Source: Pedobacter cryoconitis
Lineage (GTDB): Bacteria > Bacteroidota > Bacteroidia > Sphingobacteriales > Sphingobacteriaceae
DNA length: 64,000 bases
NCBI RefSeq assembly: GCF_014207135.1
Contig: NZ_JACHCC010000002.1
Coordinates: 248,001-312,000, forward strand
Direction of reading: 5' to 3'
Position numbers and translations under genes: made by a program
In this document: piece by piece, positions 18,801 to 25,508 of the stretch
How the letters are laid out: every line of letters starts with the position of its first letter
Numbering within the stretch: the stretch's first letter is position 1
Notes under the pieces: model-generated
Databases searched by the model: none
What the model saw: the letters and a program-made list of their open reading frames with translations, nothing else
Told to the model about the DNA's origin: nothing

Positions 18801-19373
18801 AGTCTGGTTATCTACGGCAATTTCCTGACTGATATAACCCAGATAGGAGAATAACAATGTCCCGTTCTCGGGGACTTTAATGCTATATTTTCCGGCCAGG
18901 TCGGTCATACTGGCTGTAGTACCATCCTTTAGTTTAACACTTACACCAGGAATACCAAGGCCCTTATCATCTGTCACTGTTCCCTTAACCAGGATAAATG
19001 CTTTTTCAGGCCTGATCACGACCAGATTATCATTCATCACCTGGATTTTCATCCCCGTACCTTTTACTAAAATGTTTAAGGCATCATAGACAAAAATTCC
19101 TTTCTGAGTCAGTGTAATACTCTTATCCAGTGGAAGATCTTCTTCACTATATAACAAACGGAAATTTCCTTTATTTTCCAGGACAGACAAGGCCTCTTTT
19201 AATTTAACTTTCCGAAGATCCAGATCGATCTTTTTGTTTTGGGAGTAGCTGCTTGCAGACACCTGGGTACACAAGATAAAAGACAACACAAAAATCCAGT
19301 TTAACATTAATAATAGCTTTTTATTGGAAAAGTGGACGCATAGAACTTTATTGCACAGTCCTTTTTTTTTCAT
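15870..19373 (-). CDS. SusC/RagA-family TonB-linked receptor with STN domain
   Basis: The protein has 1167 residues. After an export signal (hydrophobic run near 19-40) comes a secretin/TonB N-terminal (STN) domain at about 48-120 (KLKEALSVLENKGNFRLLYS), then a carboxypeptidase-regulatory-like domain at about 128-200, the TonB box and plug (SEIVVVGYGTQKKAVVSG near 205, GVNSLGNNDALIVIDGVPN near 270), and a long 22-strand barrel. The STN domain is the part that signals to a FecR-type anti-sigma factor, and fecR lies directly upstream. It therefore imports a nutrient and reports its presence. Two hairpins precede the gene and could modulate its expression relative to fecR. Confidence 0.95.
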   Translation of the reverse strand: MKKKGLCNKVLCVHFSNKKLLLMLNWIFVLSFILCTQVSASSYSQNKKIDLDLRKVKLKEALSVLENKGNFRLLYSEEDLPLDKSITLTQKGIFVYDALNILVKGTGMKIQVMNDNLVVIRPEKAFILVKGTVTDDKGLGIPGVSVKLKDGTTASMTDLAGKYSIKVPENGTLLFSYLGYISQEIAVDNQTVINVKLKENSQALSEIVVVGYGTQKKAVVSGAVASVKGSELAKTPTVNLSNSLAGRLPGVTALQSSGEPGYDGSTIRIRGVNSLGNNDALIVIDGVPNRAGGLERINPNDVESVSVLKDASAAIYGSRAANGVILITTKQGKSGKPQLSYDFGYGLQQPTRTPKMASSSQYAEILNELNIFGADLPSSQWNAAWQGFKSTGSYQRTDNGNVLTAAYRPDEMQKLRDGSDPLRYPNTDWFGTTLKTWSPQQRHNLQLTGGAENIKYLVSLGYLDQDGYYKKSATGYQQYDMRINLEAAVSKYVTLTLGVTGREEVRNYPTVGAGDIFRMLMRGKPTEQEVWPNGLPGPDIEFGYNPYVITTSLTGYNRDRRDYFQSTGKIDIKVPGVEGLKITGTASIDKFAGRQKNWQTPWTLYYWDKKSFEADGVTPILTGTVRSPRTDASLSETAGAQLAVNLMGMANYDKKIGDHTFNLMAGVTREKVTNDGFSASRRYFLSTALQELLAGSDKEQTVGNPTDGPNNLFNRARLSYFGRAGYNYKEKYIAEFLWRLDGSYIFPEDKRFGFFPGVSAGWRVSEEPFFKNNIKFINNLKIRASWGQMGAEAYFGSALAEYQYLSTMGFGNYVINNQYSQTLSENRVPNLDFGWEVANNANIGLDASFLNSKLSLEFDYFYNKRTKILISRGNSIPGSSGITDKLPPVNLGKVNNKGFEFKLSYNDRIGELGYGLSVNGGYSKNKIVFWDETPGAPAWQRSTGMPTGTDLIYQYIGVFKDQAEIDANKIDYSAFTSKLRPGDMKFMDVNGDGKIDGNDQIRSDKTSTPTFTGGFNLSLQYKNFDFSALIQGATGGVQIVGLTESGDIGNFLEWSYKNRWSIDNPSSEFPRLSNRGQTYYTDFNIAGRNTYWLRSNNYVRLKNVELGYTLPAAWCKKAGVNGLRVYVNALNLFTFDKIGIWDPESTNSSAQYYPQARVINTGVKVTF

Positions 19374-19407
19374 AGATTTGTGAATTTCAAAGTTAAAAAT
19401 CTGATTT

Positions 19408-19426
19408 CCGCAGTGTTATACTGCGG
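19408..19426 (-). promoter_or_regulatory. Leader hairpin upstream of susC
   Basis: The perfect 7-bp stem CCGCAGT/ACTGCGG with a 5-base loop lies 35 bases before the susC start. Read on the minus strand it is followed within a few bases by TTTTT, so it may act as an attenuator or stabilise the leader. Confidence 0.5.
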
Positions 19427-19437
19427 CATGAAGGTTG

Positions 19438-19473
19438 AAAAGGGGGGAAATGTTGGCGCATTTACTCCCTTTT
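19438..19473 (-). terminator. Probable terminator after fecR
   Basis: On the minus strand AAAAGGG-AG-TAAATG pairs with CATTT-CC-CCCCTTTT around a short loop. It starts at the fecR stop codon and ends in TTTT, so fecR-sigma and susC transcription are probably separated here. Confidence 0.5.
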
Positions 19474-19477
19474 TTTA

Positions 19478-20521
19478 TTAGTAGATGATCACATCATGAG
19501 CTTTAAGATTAAAGGTGAAAGGTTTAATTAACTGCATTGCCGTCAGGGCCTCTTTAATATTCTCATTTTTAAAGACACCGGTAAAACGATAAGATTTTGA
19601 TTGTGCTGAGTGGAAATCGATTTTCACATTAAACCAGCGTTCAAGTCTTGGCTTCAAATCCTCAAAGGATTCATTATGAAAGACAAGCGTGTTATTTTTC
19701 CAGGAAACTTCTTCGATGTATTCGTTTCCTCCGATCCTTACGGGTGTAATATGATCGATCATCAAGGTCACATTGGTCTTAAGTACTCCGTTTTCTCCTT
19801 CTACCAGTTCAAATTTTTCGGATGGATTTAAGATGATCTTTTGCTGGGGTTGTTCGTTTACAGAAAGTTCAATAGATCCGCGTAATAAGGTCGCTACAGA
19901 TTTCTTGTCAACAGGGTAAGCTTTGATATTAAATGCAGTTCCCAGCACCCGGACAGAGATCTTTTCTGTGTTTACAATAAAGGGCTGAGACTCGTGGTGG
20001 GCCACATCAAAAAAGGCCTCACCTACCAGATGTACTATACGCACATCTTTACCGGCAATATCCGAATTATAAGATAATTTACTATCTGCATTCAGCCAGA
20101 CCATTGTACCATCCGGCAGTCTGATATTTTTACGCATTCCCTTACCAGCGATAAGTTGTGTATTCAGCGCATTTTTATTGATGCTGTGCAAATAAAACAA
20201 ACCCATAAAAAAAAGGAAACACGCAGTCAGGGCAATAAAAGAGATTGTTTTGTAGGAATAACCATTTCTGGAAGGAATTTCCATTGCACTGTCGGTCAGC
20301 TCATTGTGATACCTGAGTTTATGACATTCATAGATCCGGTCTACATCAGGATAATCAGCAGTTATGTCTTCGGCATTCGGCCAGAGTTGTTTCAGAATTT
20401 CTTCGTAATAAACAGAATCCGGATAACGGGCTATAAGCTCATTAAGCTCTTCCAATTCACGTTGGGTAGCTTCACCAGCCATTTTACGGGCTAATAATTC
20501 TATAACTCTGCTTCTTTCCAT
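19478..20521 (-). CDS. FecR-family anti-sigma factor
   Basis: The protein has 347 residues. The N-terminal cytoplasmic part (about 1-90) is helical and would bind the sigma factor. A single membrane helix lies at about 92-110 (KTISFIALTACFLFFMGLF). The periplasmic FecR domain (GKGMRKNIRLPDGTMVWLN onward, about 125-235) and the C-terminal DUF4974-type domain (EDLKPRLERWFNVKIDF, about 285-347) follow. In this family the periplasmic part receives a signal from the STN domain of a TonB receptor and releases the sigma factor. The matching sigma gene is 92 bases upstream and the STN-bearing SusC gene immediately downstream, so the three form a signalling chain. Confidence 0.93.
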   Translation of the reverse strand: MERSRVIELLARKMAGEATQRELEELNELIARYPDSVYYEEILKQLWPNAEDITADYPDVDRIYECHKLRYHNELTDSAMEIPSRNGYSYKTISFIALTACFLFFMGLFYLHSINKNALNTQLIAGKGMRKNIRLPDGTMVWLNADSKLSYNSDIAGKDVRIVHLVGEAFFDVAHHESQPFIVNTEKISVRVLGTAFNIKAYPVDKKSVATLLRGSIELSVNEQPQQKIILNPSEKFELVEGENGVLKTNVTLMIDHITPVRIGGNEYIEEVSWKNNTLVFHNESFEDLKPRLERWFNVKIDFHSAQSKSYRFTGVFKNENIKEALTAMQLIKPFTFNLKAHDVIIY

Positions 20522-20613
20522 AAGGACGGACGTACTGATTTTATATTGGTTAGTGTATATAAGACAATATATAATCAGAAACTCCCTAGTCCCGATGAAA
20601 AAAAATTAACACA

Positions 20614-21180
20614 TTACATCAGATTAAATTCTACTTTAAGGACAGCGGTTAATTTTTTAACGGCAGTTACCAGATGTGCATCTACTGTTTTTGTAGAAAT
20701 ATTAAGGATAGTGGCTGTTTCTTTATAACTCAGCCCATCTTCTTTGATCAGTTTAAAAACCAGTTTACATCTGCTGGGTAATGCATGAGTAGCTTGTTCC
20801 AGTTTCTTTTTCAGTTCATCATTAATTAATAATTGTTCCGGATCAAGCGTATCCAGTACCAGCTGAACATCAATATCTTCCAGAAAAACCAACTCTTTTT
20901 TCGAGGTCTTATTAATCGCGTTCAAACAAAGATTACGTGCAATAACAAATGAATAAACTTTTATATTTTGTATTTCAGGAAGCTTAATCCTGTTCTTCCA
21001 GAGTGTGATCATCACATCATTAGCAATTTCTTCTGCCTGTTCCCTGGATTTCAGTAAACAGTAGCAAAAGCGATATAAGGCAGGAAATAGATACTTAAAA
21101 AGCTTCTCATATGCATTTTCGCTATTGTATAGCGCTATATCACAGATCAGGTTCGTTAAGTCTGGTGAAGGTTTAGGCAT
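20614..21180 (-). CDS. ECF RNA polymerase sigma factor (sigma-70 family)
   Basis: The protein has 188 residues. Region 2 is visible at about 19-60 (LFPALYRFCYCLLKSREQAEEI, then VMITLWKNR) and region 4 at about 128-172 with a helix-turn-helix (LSYKETATILNISTKTVDAHL). Region 3 is absent, as expected for the extracytoplasmic-function group. It is the first gene of the regulatory pair with fecR and very probably directs transcription of the susC operon in response to the imported nutrient. The next gene upstream, on the same strand, is unrelated in type. The recognition sequence could not be identified. Confidence 0.92.
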   Translation of the reverse strand: MPKPSPDLTNLICDIALYNSENAYEKLFKYLFPALYRFCYCLLKSREQAEEIANDVMITLWKNRIKLPEIQNIKVYSFVIARNLCLNAINKTSKKELVFLEDIDVQLVLDTLDPEQLLINDELKKKLEQATHALPSRCKLVFKLIKEDGLSYKETATILNISTKTVDAHLVTAVKKLTAVLKVEFNLM

Positions 21181-21273
21181 CAGGATATATTTGGTTAATT
21201 CAAATTTAACAATTTAACCATACCATCCAAGTCTCTGTGCCAAACAAGTATTACATAGTGCTTAACCCTTTTA

Positions 21274-21795
21274 TCAATTATAACACGGCTCTTTAAATTC
21301 GGATGAATTAGTACGCTGATTAAGCCTGTGCCCGGCACTTTCAAAATAATAAAAAAACATAGCTTTAACATCCTGGCTCATAGGATATATACCCTCAATC
21401 CACGAAGTCAGGTTCATTTTATCAACACCTGTATCCCGCTGAAGGTCTGTAATGGTAACCCCCGTCTGGGTCATTTTATCATTCACCCATTCCGGCCCTA
21501 CATCATCGACGACTGCTGGTATATACGATATAGGATGAACAGTGACAGGTATATCTGTCATAAATCTTTGAAATAGTTCCTGGGTAACCGTGATGAGCTT
21601 TGGGATTTCTGCATAATTACCGGATCTGCATTTCCATTGCCGGGTTTTAATCTTTAATGCTGTAGGTTTGGCTGAAAGTATCTCGAAACTAATATTTAGC
21701 TGAATCAAATATTGTTTGGCCCCCTCTTCCAGTCTTAACAGATCTATATGCTGAACAATACCCAGTAACTTATAAATATTCTTAATTATTTCCAT
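21274..21795 (-). CDS. Hypothetical protein with possible C-terminal helix-turn-helix
   Basis: The protein has 173 residues and no named family is recognised. The N-terminal part looks mixed alpha/beta. The C-terminal third (about 108-158) contains GVTITDLQRDTGVDKMNLTSWIEG followed by a helix ending KAMFFYYFES, with spacing like an XRE-type helix-turn-helix. A DNA-binding role is therefore possible. It has no signal peptide. It lies 93 bases upstream of the sigma factor gene on the same strand, but a link to that locus is not shown. Confidence 0.55.
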   Translation of the reverse strand: MEIIKNIYKLLGIVQHIDLLRLEEGAKQYLIQLNISFEILSAKPTALKIKTRQWKCRSGNYAEIPKLITVTQELFQRFMTDIPVTVHPISYIPAVVDDVGPEWVNDKMTQTGVTITDLQRDTGVDKMNLTSWIEGIYPMSQDVKAMFFYYFESAGHRLNQRTNSSEFKEPCYN

Positions 21796-22191
21796 TTTCC
21801 AACTCCCAAAGGGTTTATGACAAGCCCAGGCTCCCCCTTAAACACTCTGTTTACAACAAAAAACCCATTTTCTTTGATATTCGTGGCCGAATTTTAAATA
21901 TAAATATTCTTTTATTTACACTAGAAATTAATTTTAATTAATAGCAATAAAACCACCAGGCTATTCTAAAACAGCTCCATCTGCTTTTTGTTTTAGTCTT
22001 TTTAAACCGGTTTAGTCTTAAAAAGACATTCGACCAGCCAAAAACATCAGATTATATTTTTCTCCGGCTAACTTACAGATAATCTTTTTCTTATCAGAGA
22101 TATCAATTGATAATTTCATTAATTAAATAATATTTAAATAATATAACTTTAATACGACATCAGTCTCTTTACCTAAATATTAAATCAATCT
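21796..22191. other. Gene-free AT-rich stretch
   Basis: No credible frame or structured RNA is visible. It separates two divergent genes and must carry the nuclease promoter, but I could not place a convincing promoter. Confidence 0.55.
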
Positions 22192-23580
22192 ATGAAAATC
22201 AAAAATCTACTATTTGCCAGCTGTATATCACTGGCATTTGCCTCATGCTCAAAAGACGCTATGCAGGAACCAGTTCCGGTAAAACCCAACCAGTCGGCTT
22301 TAAGCAGCAGACAAAATGCAGCTGTACAGGCAGCTACTGTAATTACCGAAGATTTCGAAACAGGTAGTAAAAGCGCGTATGCTGCCGCAGATATTACGCT
22401 GAGTACCGGCTCCTGGAATCTTGACGATGCGCTGATCGGATCAACTGCATCTGATGTGAAATCAGGCACAAAATCGGTTCGTATCCGTAATACGGGTACA
22501 CTGAGTATGAACTTTAATGTAAGCAACCCGACTTCAGTAAACATTAAACATGCTGTTTATGGAAGTGACAATTCATCTACCTGGCAATTATGGGTATCAA
22601 ATGATAATGGTTCTACCTATGCACAGACAGGCTCTACGATTACTACTTCTTCCAGCCAGCTGACTACAGCAACTTTCGCCATCAGTGCAACTGGTAACCT
22701 GACTTTTCAGGTACGTAAAGTATCAGGTGGTACCAACCGTATTAACATTGATGATATCAGTTTTAGTACAGGTGGCGGTACGGTCCCTCCTGATCCGGGA
22801 ACCGGCGGAACCCCTGGTAATACCACAGACAATAATAACTTATTGCTGGGAAACCCGACCAATGCACAACCAAGCATTAACTCGGCTGCCAATTATCTGA
22901 TGGACCAGACGTATTATACTGAATCGTATAATAGAGATAAAGGAACTCCAAACTGGGTATCATGGCATATCAGCAGCACTGATCTGGGCAGTTCTTCAAG
23001 AGCTAACAATTTCAGGGCAGATATCAATTTACCTTCGGGATGGTACCAGGTAAGTAACACCAGCTATTCAGGTTCAGGATTTGACCGTGGTCACAATTGC
23101 CCTTCAGGTGACAGAACCTCGGATAATACAGCGAACTCTTCTACATTTTTAATGACCAATATGATTCCGCAGGCCCCTAAAAATAATCAGCAGACATGGG
23201 CAGGCCTGGAAAACTACGTTCGTACCCTGGTACAGGCTGGCAGCGAAGTTTATGTGGTGATGGGTTCTTATGGCTCAGGAGGCACAGGAACAAACGGATA
23301 TCAGACAACTATTGATGGTGGAAATGTCAATGTACCTTCACATATCTGGAAAGTTGTTGTAGTTCTTCCAAATGGTAATAATGATCTTTCCCGTATCTCC
23401 ACTTCAACCCGTGTAATAGCTGTGGATACACCTAATGATCAGACTACTGTCAGCACAGACTGGAAACAATACCTGACCACAGTAAAATCTATTGAAGCTG
23501 CATCAGGTGTCAATCTGATGTCGAATGTAAGTCAGAGTATACAGGACGTACTTAAAAGCCGTACAGATCAGGGTAGCTAA
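22192..23580 (+). CDS. Secreted DNA/RNA non-specific endonuclease (NUC1), lipoprotein
   Basis: The protein has 462 residues. The leader ends in a lipobox (LAFASC, Cys19), so it is exported and lipid-anchored. Residues of about 45-195 form a Ser/Thr-rich beta-sandwich domain (ITEDFETGSKSAYAAADITL onward) that may bind carbohydrate or surfaces. A Gly/Pro/Thr linker at about 198-215 leads to the NUC1 domain. The catalytic DRGH motif is at 298-301 (His301 is the base), followed by NMIPQAPKNNQQTW with the metal-binding Asn and the WAGLE helix. Such enzymes cut DNA and RNA with Mg2+ for nutrient scavenging, biofilm turnover or attack. It faces a ComJ-like gene across a shared terminator. Confidence 0.93.
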   Translation: MKIKNLLFASCISLAFASCSKDAMQEPVPVKPNQSALSSRQNAAVQAATVITEDFETGSKSAYAAADITLSTGSWNLDDALIGSTASDVKSGTKSVRIRNTGTLSMNFNVSNPTSVNIKHAVYGSDNSSTWQLWVSNDNGSTYAQTGSTITTSSSQLTTATFAISATGNLTFQVRKVSGGTNRINIDDISFSTGGGTVPPDPGTGGTPGNTTDNNNLLLGNPTNAQPSINSAANYLMDQTYYTESYNRDKGTPNWVSWHISSTDLGSSSRANNFRADINLPSGWYQVSNTSYSGSGFDRGHNCPSGDRTSDNTANSSTFLMTNMIPQAPKNNQQTWAGLENYVRTLVQAGSEVYVVMGSYGSGGTGTNGYQTTIDGGNVNVPSHIWKVVVVLPNGNNDLSRISTSTRVIAVDTPNDQTTVSTDWKQYLTTVKSIEAASGVNLMSNVSQSIQDVLKSRTDQGS

Positions 23581-23587
23581 ACCCTGT

Positions 23588-23625
23588 AAAACAGGATGCT
23601 GTTTATACAGGTAGCATCCTGTTTT
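23588..23625. terminator. Bidirectional terminator
   Basis: A perfect 13-bp stem, AAAACAGGATGCT (23588-23600) and AGCATCCTGTTTT (23613-23625), has a 12-base loop and A and T runs at the two ends. It separates the convergent nuclease and ComJ-like genes. Confidence 0.85.
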
Positions 23626-24181
23626 ATTCTTTGATCAATGAAGTTGATGAATTCCAGCCATAATCATCATCAATTAATACTTTAAACTCAGGATTGGCTT
23701 CTTTAATGAAATCAAAACGATAGTAAACTTCTTCGGTATCCGAATCAAACTCTGCCGACCAGCCTATACAAACCTGGAAATGTAATACATAAGTACCTTC
23801 CTCCAGGACAAAATCACTGGCTGTATTTACAGGATAGAACCTGCTCCTCTTTTTTTCTCTTTCCAGATCTACAGTTACATTCCTCGTTAAGAATATAATT
23901 TCTGAAACTGTACTGATACAACATTCATTAAGATCTGTTATTTCAAATGGGATTAAAGCTGAACGTTGGGAATTCTGATCAATATGGATCGTATCAGCTT
24001 CTTTAATCAAAAAAAAGGCATTGAAACTACCCTCGACCAAAGGATCCAGAACAATATAACCTGGATGCCATATCATCCCCATTTCCCTGTTTTTAGCAGT
24101 CCATTGTTCAAATTCCGGCTTCTTTCCAGCAGACCTGATCACAATTTGATTTTGAGACACAAATGTTCTGACAGCAATCAT
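23624..24181 (-). CDS. ComJ/Nin-like protein (possible nuclease inhibitor)
   Basis: The protein has 185 residues, soluble, with no signal peptide. Its layout recalls Bacillus competence protein J (ComJ, Nin), the inhibitor of the NucA nuclease: an opening strand (QNQIVIRS) followed by the FEQW element, a long strand FNAFFLIKEAD, then ALIPFEITDLNE, and a final EEGTYVLHFQVCIGW. It is longer than ComJ (about 130 residues) because of an insert near 100-120 and a C-terminal extension. It lies next to, and convergent with, a secreted nuclease. NUC1 is a different family from NucA, so direct inhibition is only a hypothesis. Similarity was judged from memory of the family pattern. Confidence 0.5.
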   Translation of the reverse strand: MIAVRTFVSQNQIVIRSAGKKPEFEQWTAKNREMGMIWHPGYIVLDPLVEGSFNAFFLIKEADTIHIDQNSQRSALIPFEITDLNECCISTVSEIIFLTRNVTVDLEREKKRSRFYPVNTASDFVLEEGTYVLHFQVCIGWSAEFDSDTEEVYYRFDFIKEANPEFKVLIDDDYGWNSSTSLIKE

Positions 24182-24297
24182 GTTTTAGCTTTATAGTTGT
24201 TATTACAATAGTAGTGCCTGATTTCAATTTAACTGGATAATCACATCATATTAAAGATATTTACAGCGACAATAATACTAATATATTTAGTAAAACA

Positions 24298-24330
24298 CTT
24301 GTCATACCGTCTTTTTTTAGCATACATTTG
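24298..24330 (+). promoter_or_regulatory. Promoter of the dinB-dnaE operon with overlapping palindrome
   Basis: CTTG (24298-24301), 21 bases, then TACATTTG (24323-24330) fit the Bacteroidetes -33/-7 pattern. The -7 box overlaps a short palindrome TACA-TT-TGTA, a plausible repressor site. Transcription would start near 24335, which excludes the upstream start codon at 24299. Confidence 0.65.
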
Positions 24331-24349
24331 TACGATACTAAAACAGTTT

Positions 24350-25504
24350 ATGTCCGAAAAACACATCATCCATATGGATCTGGATTCCTTCTTCGTCTCG
24401 GTTGAAGTGCGTAAAGACCCTACCCTGGCCGGCAAACCTGTAATTATAGGTGGAACCTCCGATCGTGGTGTTGTGGCTTCATGCAGTTATGAGGCCAGGA
24501 AATTTGGTGTCCATGCGGCAATGTCTTCGCGGATGGCGAAAATGCTCTGTCCTCATGCAATTTTTATCCGGGGTAATATGGATGCTTATTCGGAAGCCTC
24601 ACAAGAGATCACAACCATTTTAAGAGAACGTGTTCCCCTGATCGAAAAAGCCAGTATCGATGAGCATTATATAGATATGACGGGCATGGATCGTTTTCAT
24701 GGCACCCTGTTATATGCCCACGAACTCCGTCAGACAGTTATCCGGGAAACCCACCTCCCTATCTCATTCGGGTTGTCAGTGAACAAAACAGTTTCCAAAA
24801 TGGCTACCAATGAATGTAAGCCTAACGGCGAGCTCAATATAGAACAACAGGAAGTACAACCATTCCTGAACCCACTTTCGATTAAAAAAATTCCGGGACT
24901 GGGTGAAAAGACCTTTATCAAACTCAGTGATATGGGGATTAAAAAGATTTTCACGCTGACCCAGATTCACCCTGATCAGATGTATACCCTGCTGGGTAAA
25001 AATGGCTTGTCCCTGTTGCAAAAAGCGAAAGGCATTGACCAGTCACCAGTTGTCCCCTATCAGGAACAAAAGAGTATAGGCACCCAATGTACTTTTAAGG
25101 CCGATACAATTGATGTCGGAACCATTAATAACCTCATTACTTCGATGGTTATGGACCTGGCTTTCGAACTCCGGCAGAAAAAGAAGCTGACCGCCTGTAT
25201 TACTGTAACTATCCGCTATTCCAATTTCGAAGATGTGACCAGGCAGGCCGCTATTTCTTATACCTCAATGGATACTGTCCTGATCCGTAAAGCCAAAGAT
25301 TTGTTTCAGCAGCTTTATCAGAAACGGATGCTGATCCGCCTGGTCGGGGTACGCCTGTCCAGCCTGGTTAATGGTTTCGAACAGATTGATCTTTATGATG
25401 CTTCGCAGGAACAGTACAATTTATGCCAGGCCATGGACAAAATCCGTCAGCGGTTTGGACAAAAGTCAATTACCATGGCATCAGCTTTAAACATCAATCT
25501 TTAA
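24350..25504 (+). CDS. dinB: DNA polymerase IV (Y-family translesion polymerase)
   Basis: The protein has 384 residues from the ATG at 24350. A frame 17 codons longer exists but would begin upstream of the promoter. Y-family signatures are present: HMDLDSFFVSVEV near residue 7 with the metal-binding Asp, the CSYEARKFGVHAAMSS finger region near 45, and SIDEHYIDMTG near 103 with the second catalytic acidic pair (usually SIDEAY). The helix-hairpin-helix thumb (KKIPGLGEKTFIKLSDMG) lies near 180 and the little-finger domain fills the C-terminus. It copies damaged DNA with low fidelity. The dnaE gene starts 4 bases after its stop, forming a mutasome-type operon. Confidence 0.95.
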   Translation: MSEKHIIHMDLDSFFVSVEVRKDPTLAGKPVIIGGTSDRGVVASCSYEARKFGVHAAMSSRMAKMLCPHAIFIRGNMDAYSEASQEITTILRERVPLIEKASIDEHYIDMTGMDRFHGTLLYAHELRQTVIRETHLPISFGLSVNKTVSKMATNECKPNGELNIEQQEVQPFLNPLSIKKIPGLGEKTFIKLSDMGIKKIFTLTQIHPDQMYTLLGKNGLSLLQKAKGIDQSPVVPYQEQKSIGTQCTFKADTIDVGTINNLITSMVMDLAFELRQKKKLTACITVTIRYSNFEDVTRQAAISYTSMDTVLIRKAKDLFQQLYQKRMLIRLVGVRLSSLVNGFEQIDLYDASQEQYNLCQAMDKIRQRFGQKSITMASALNINL

Positions 25505-25508
25505 ACCG

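Noticed and set aside
24299..24349. Longer start for dinB
   Set aside because: It begins at the -33 element and upstream of the -7 box, so it would not be in the transcript; the conserved protein begins at MSEKHI.
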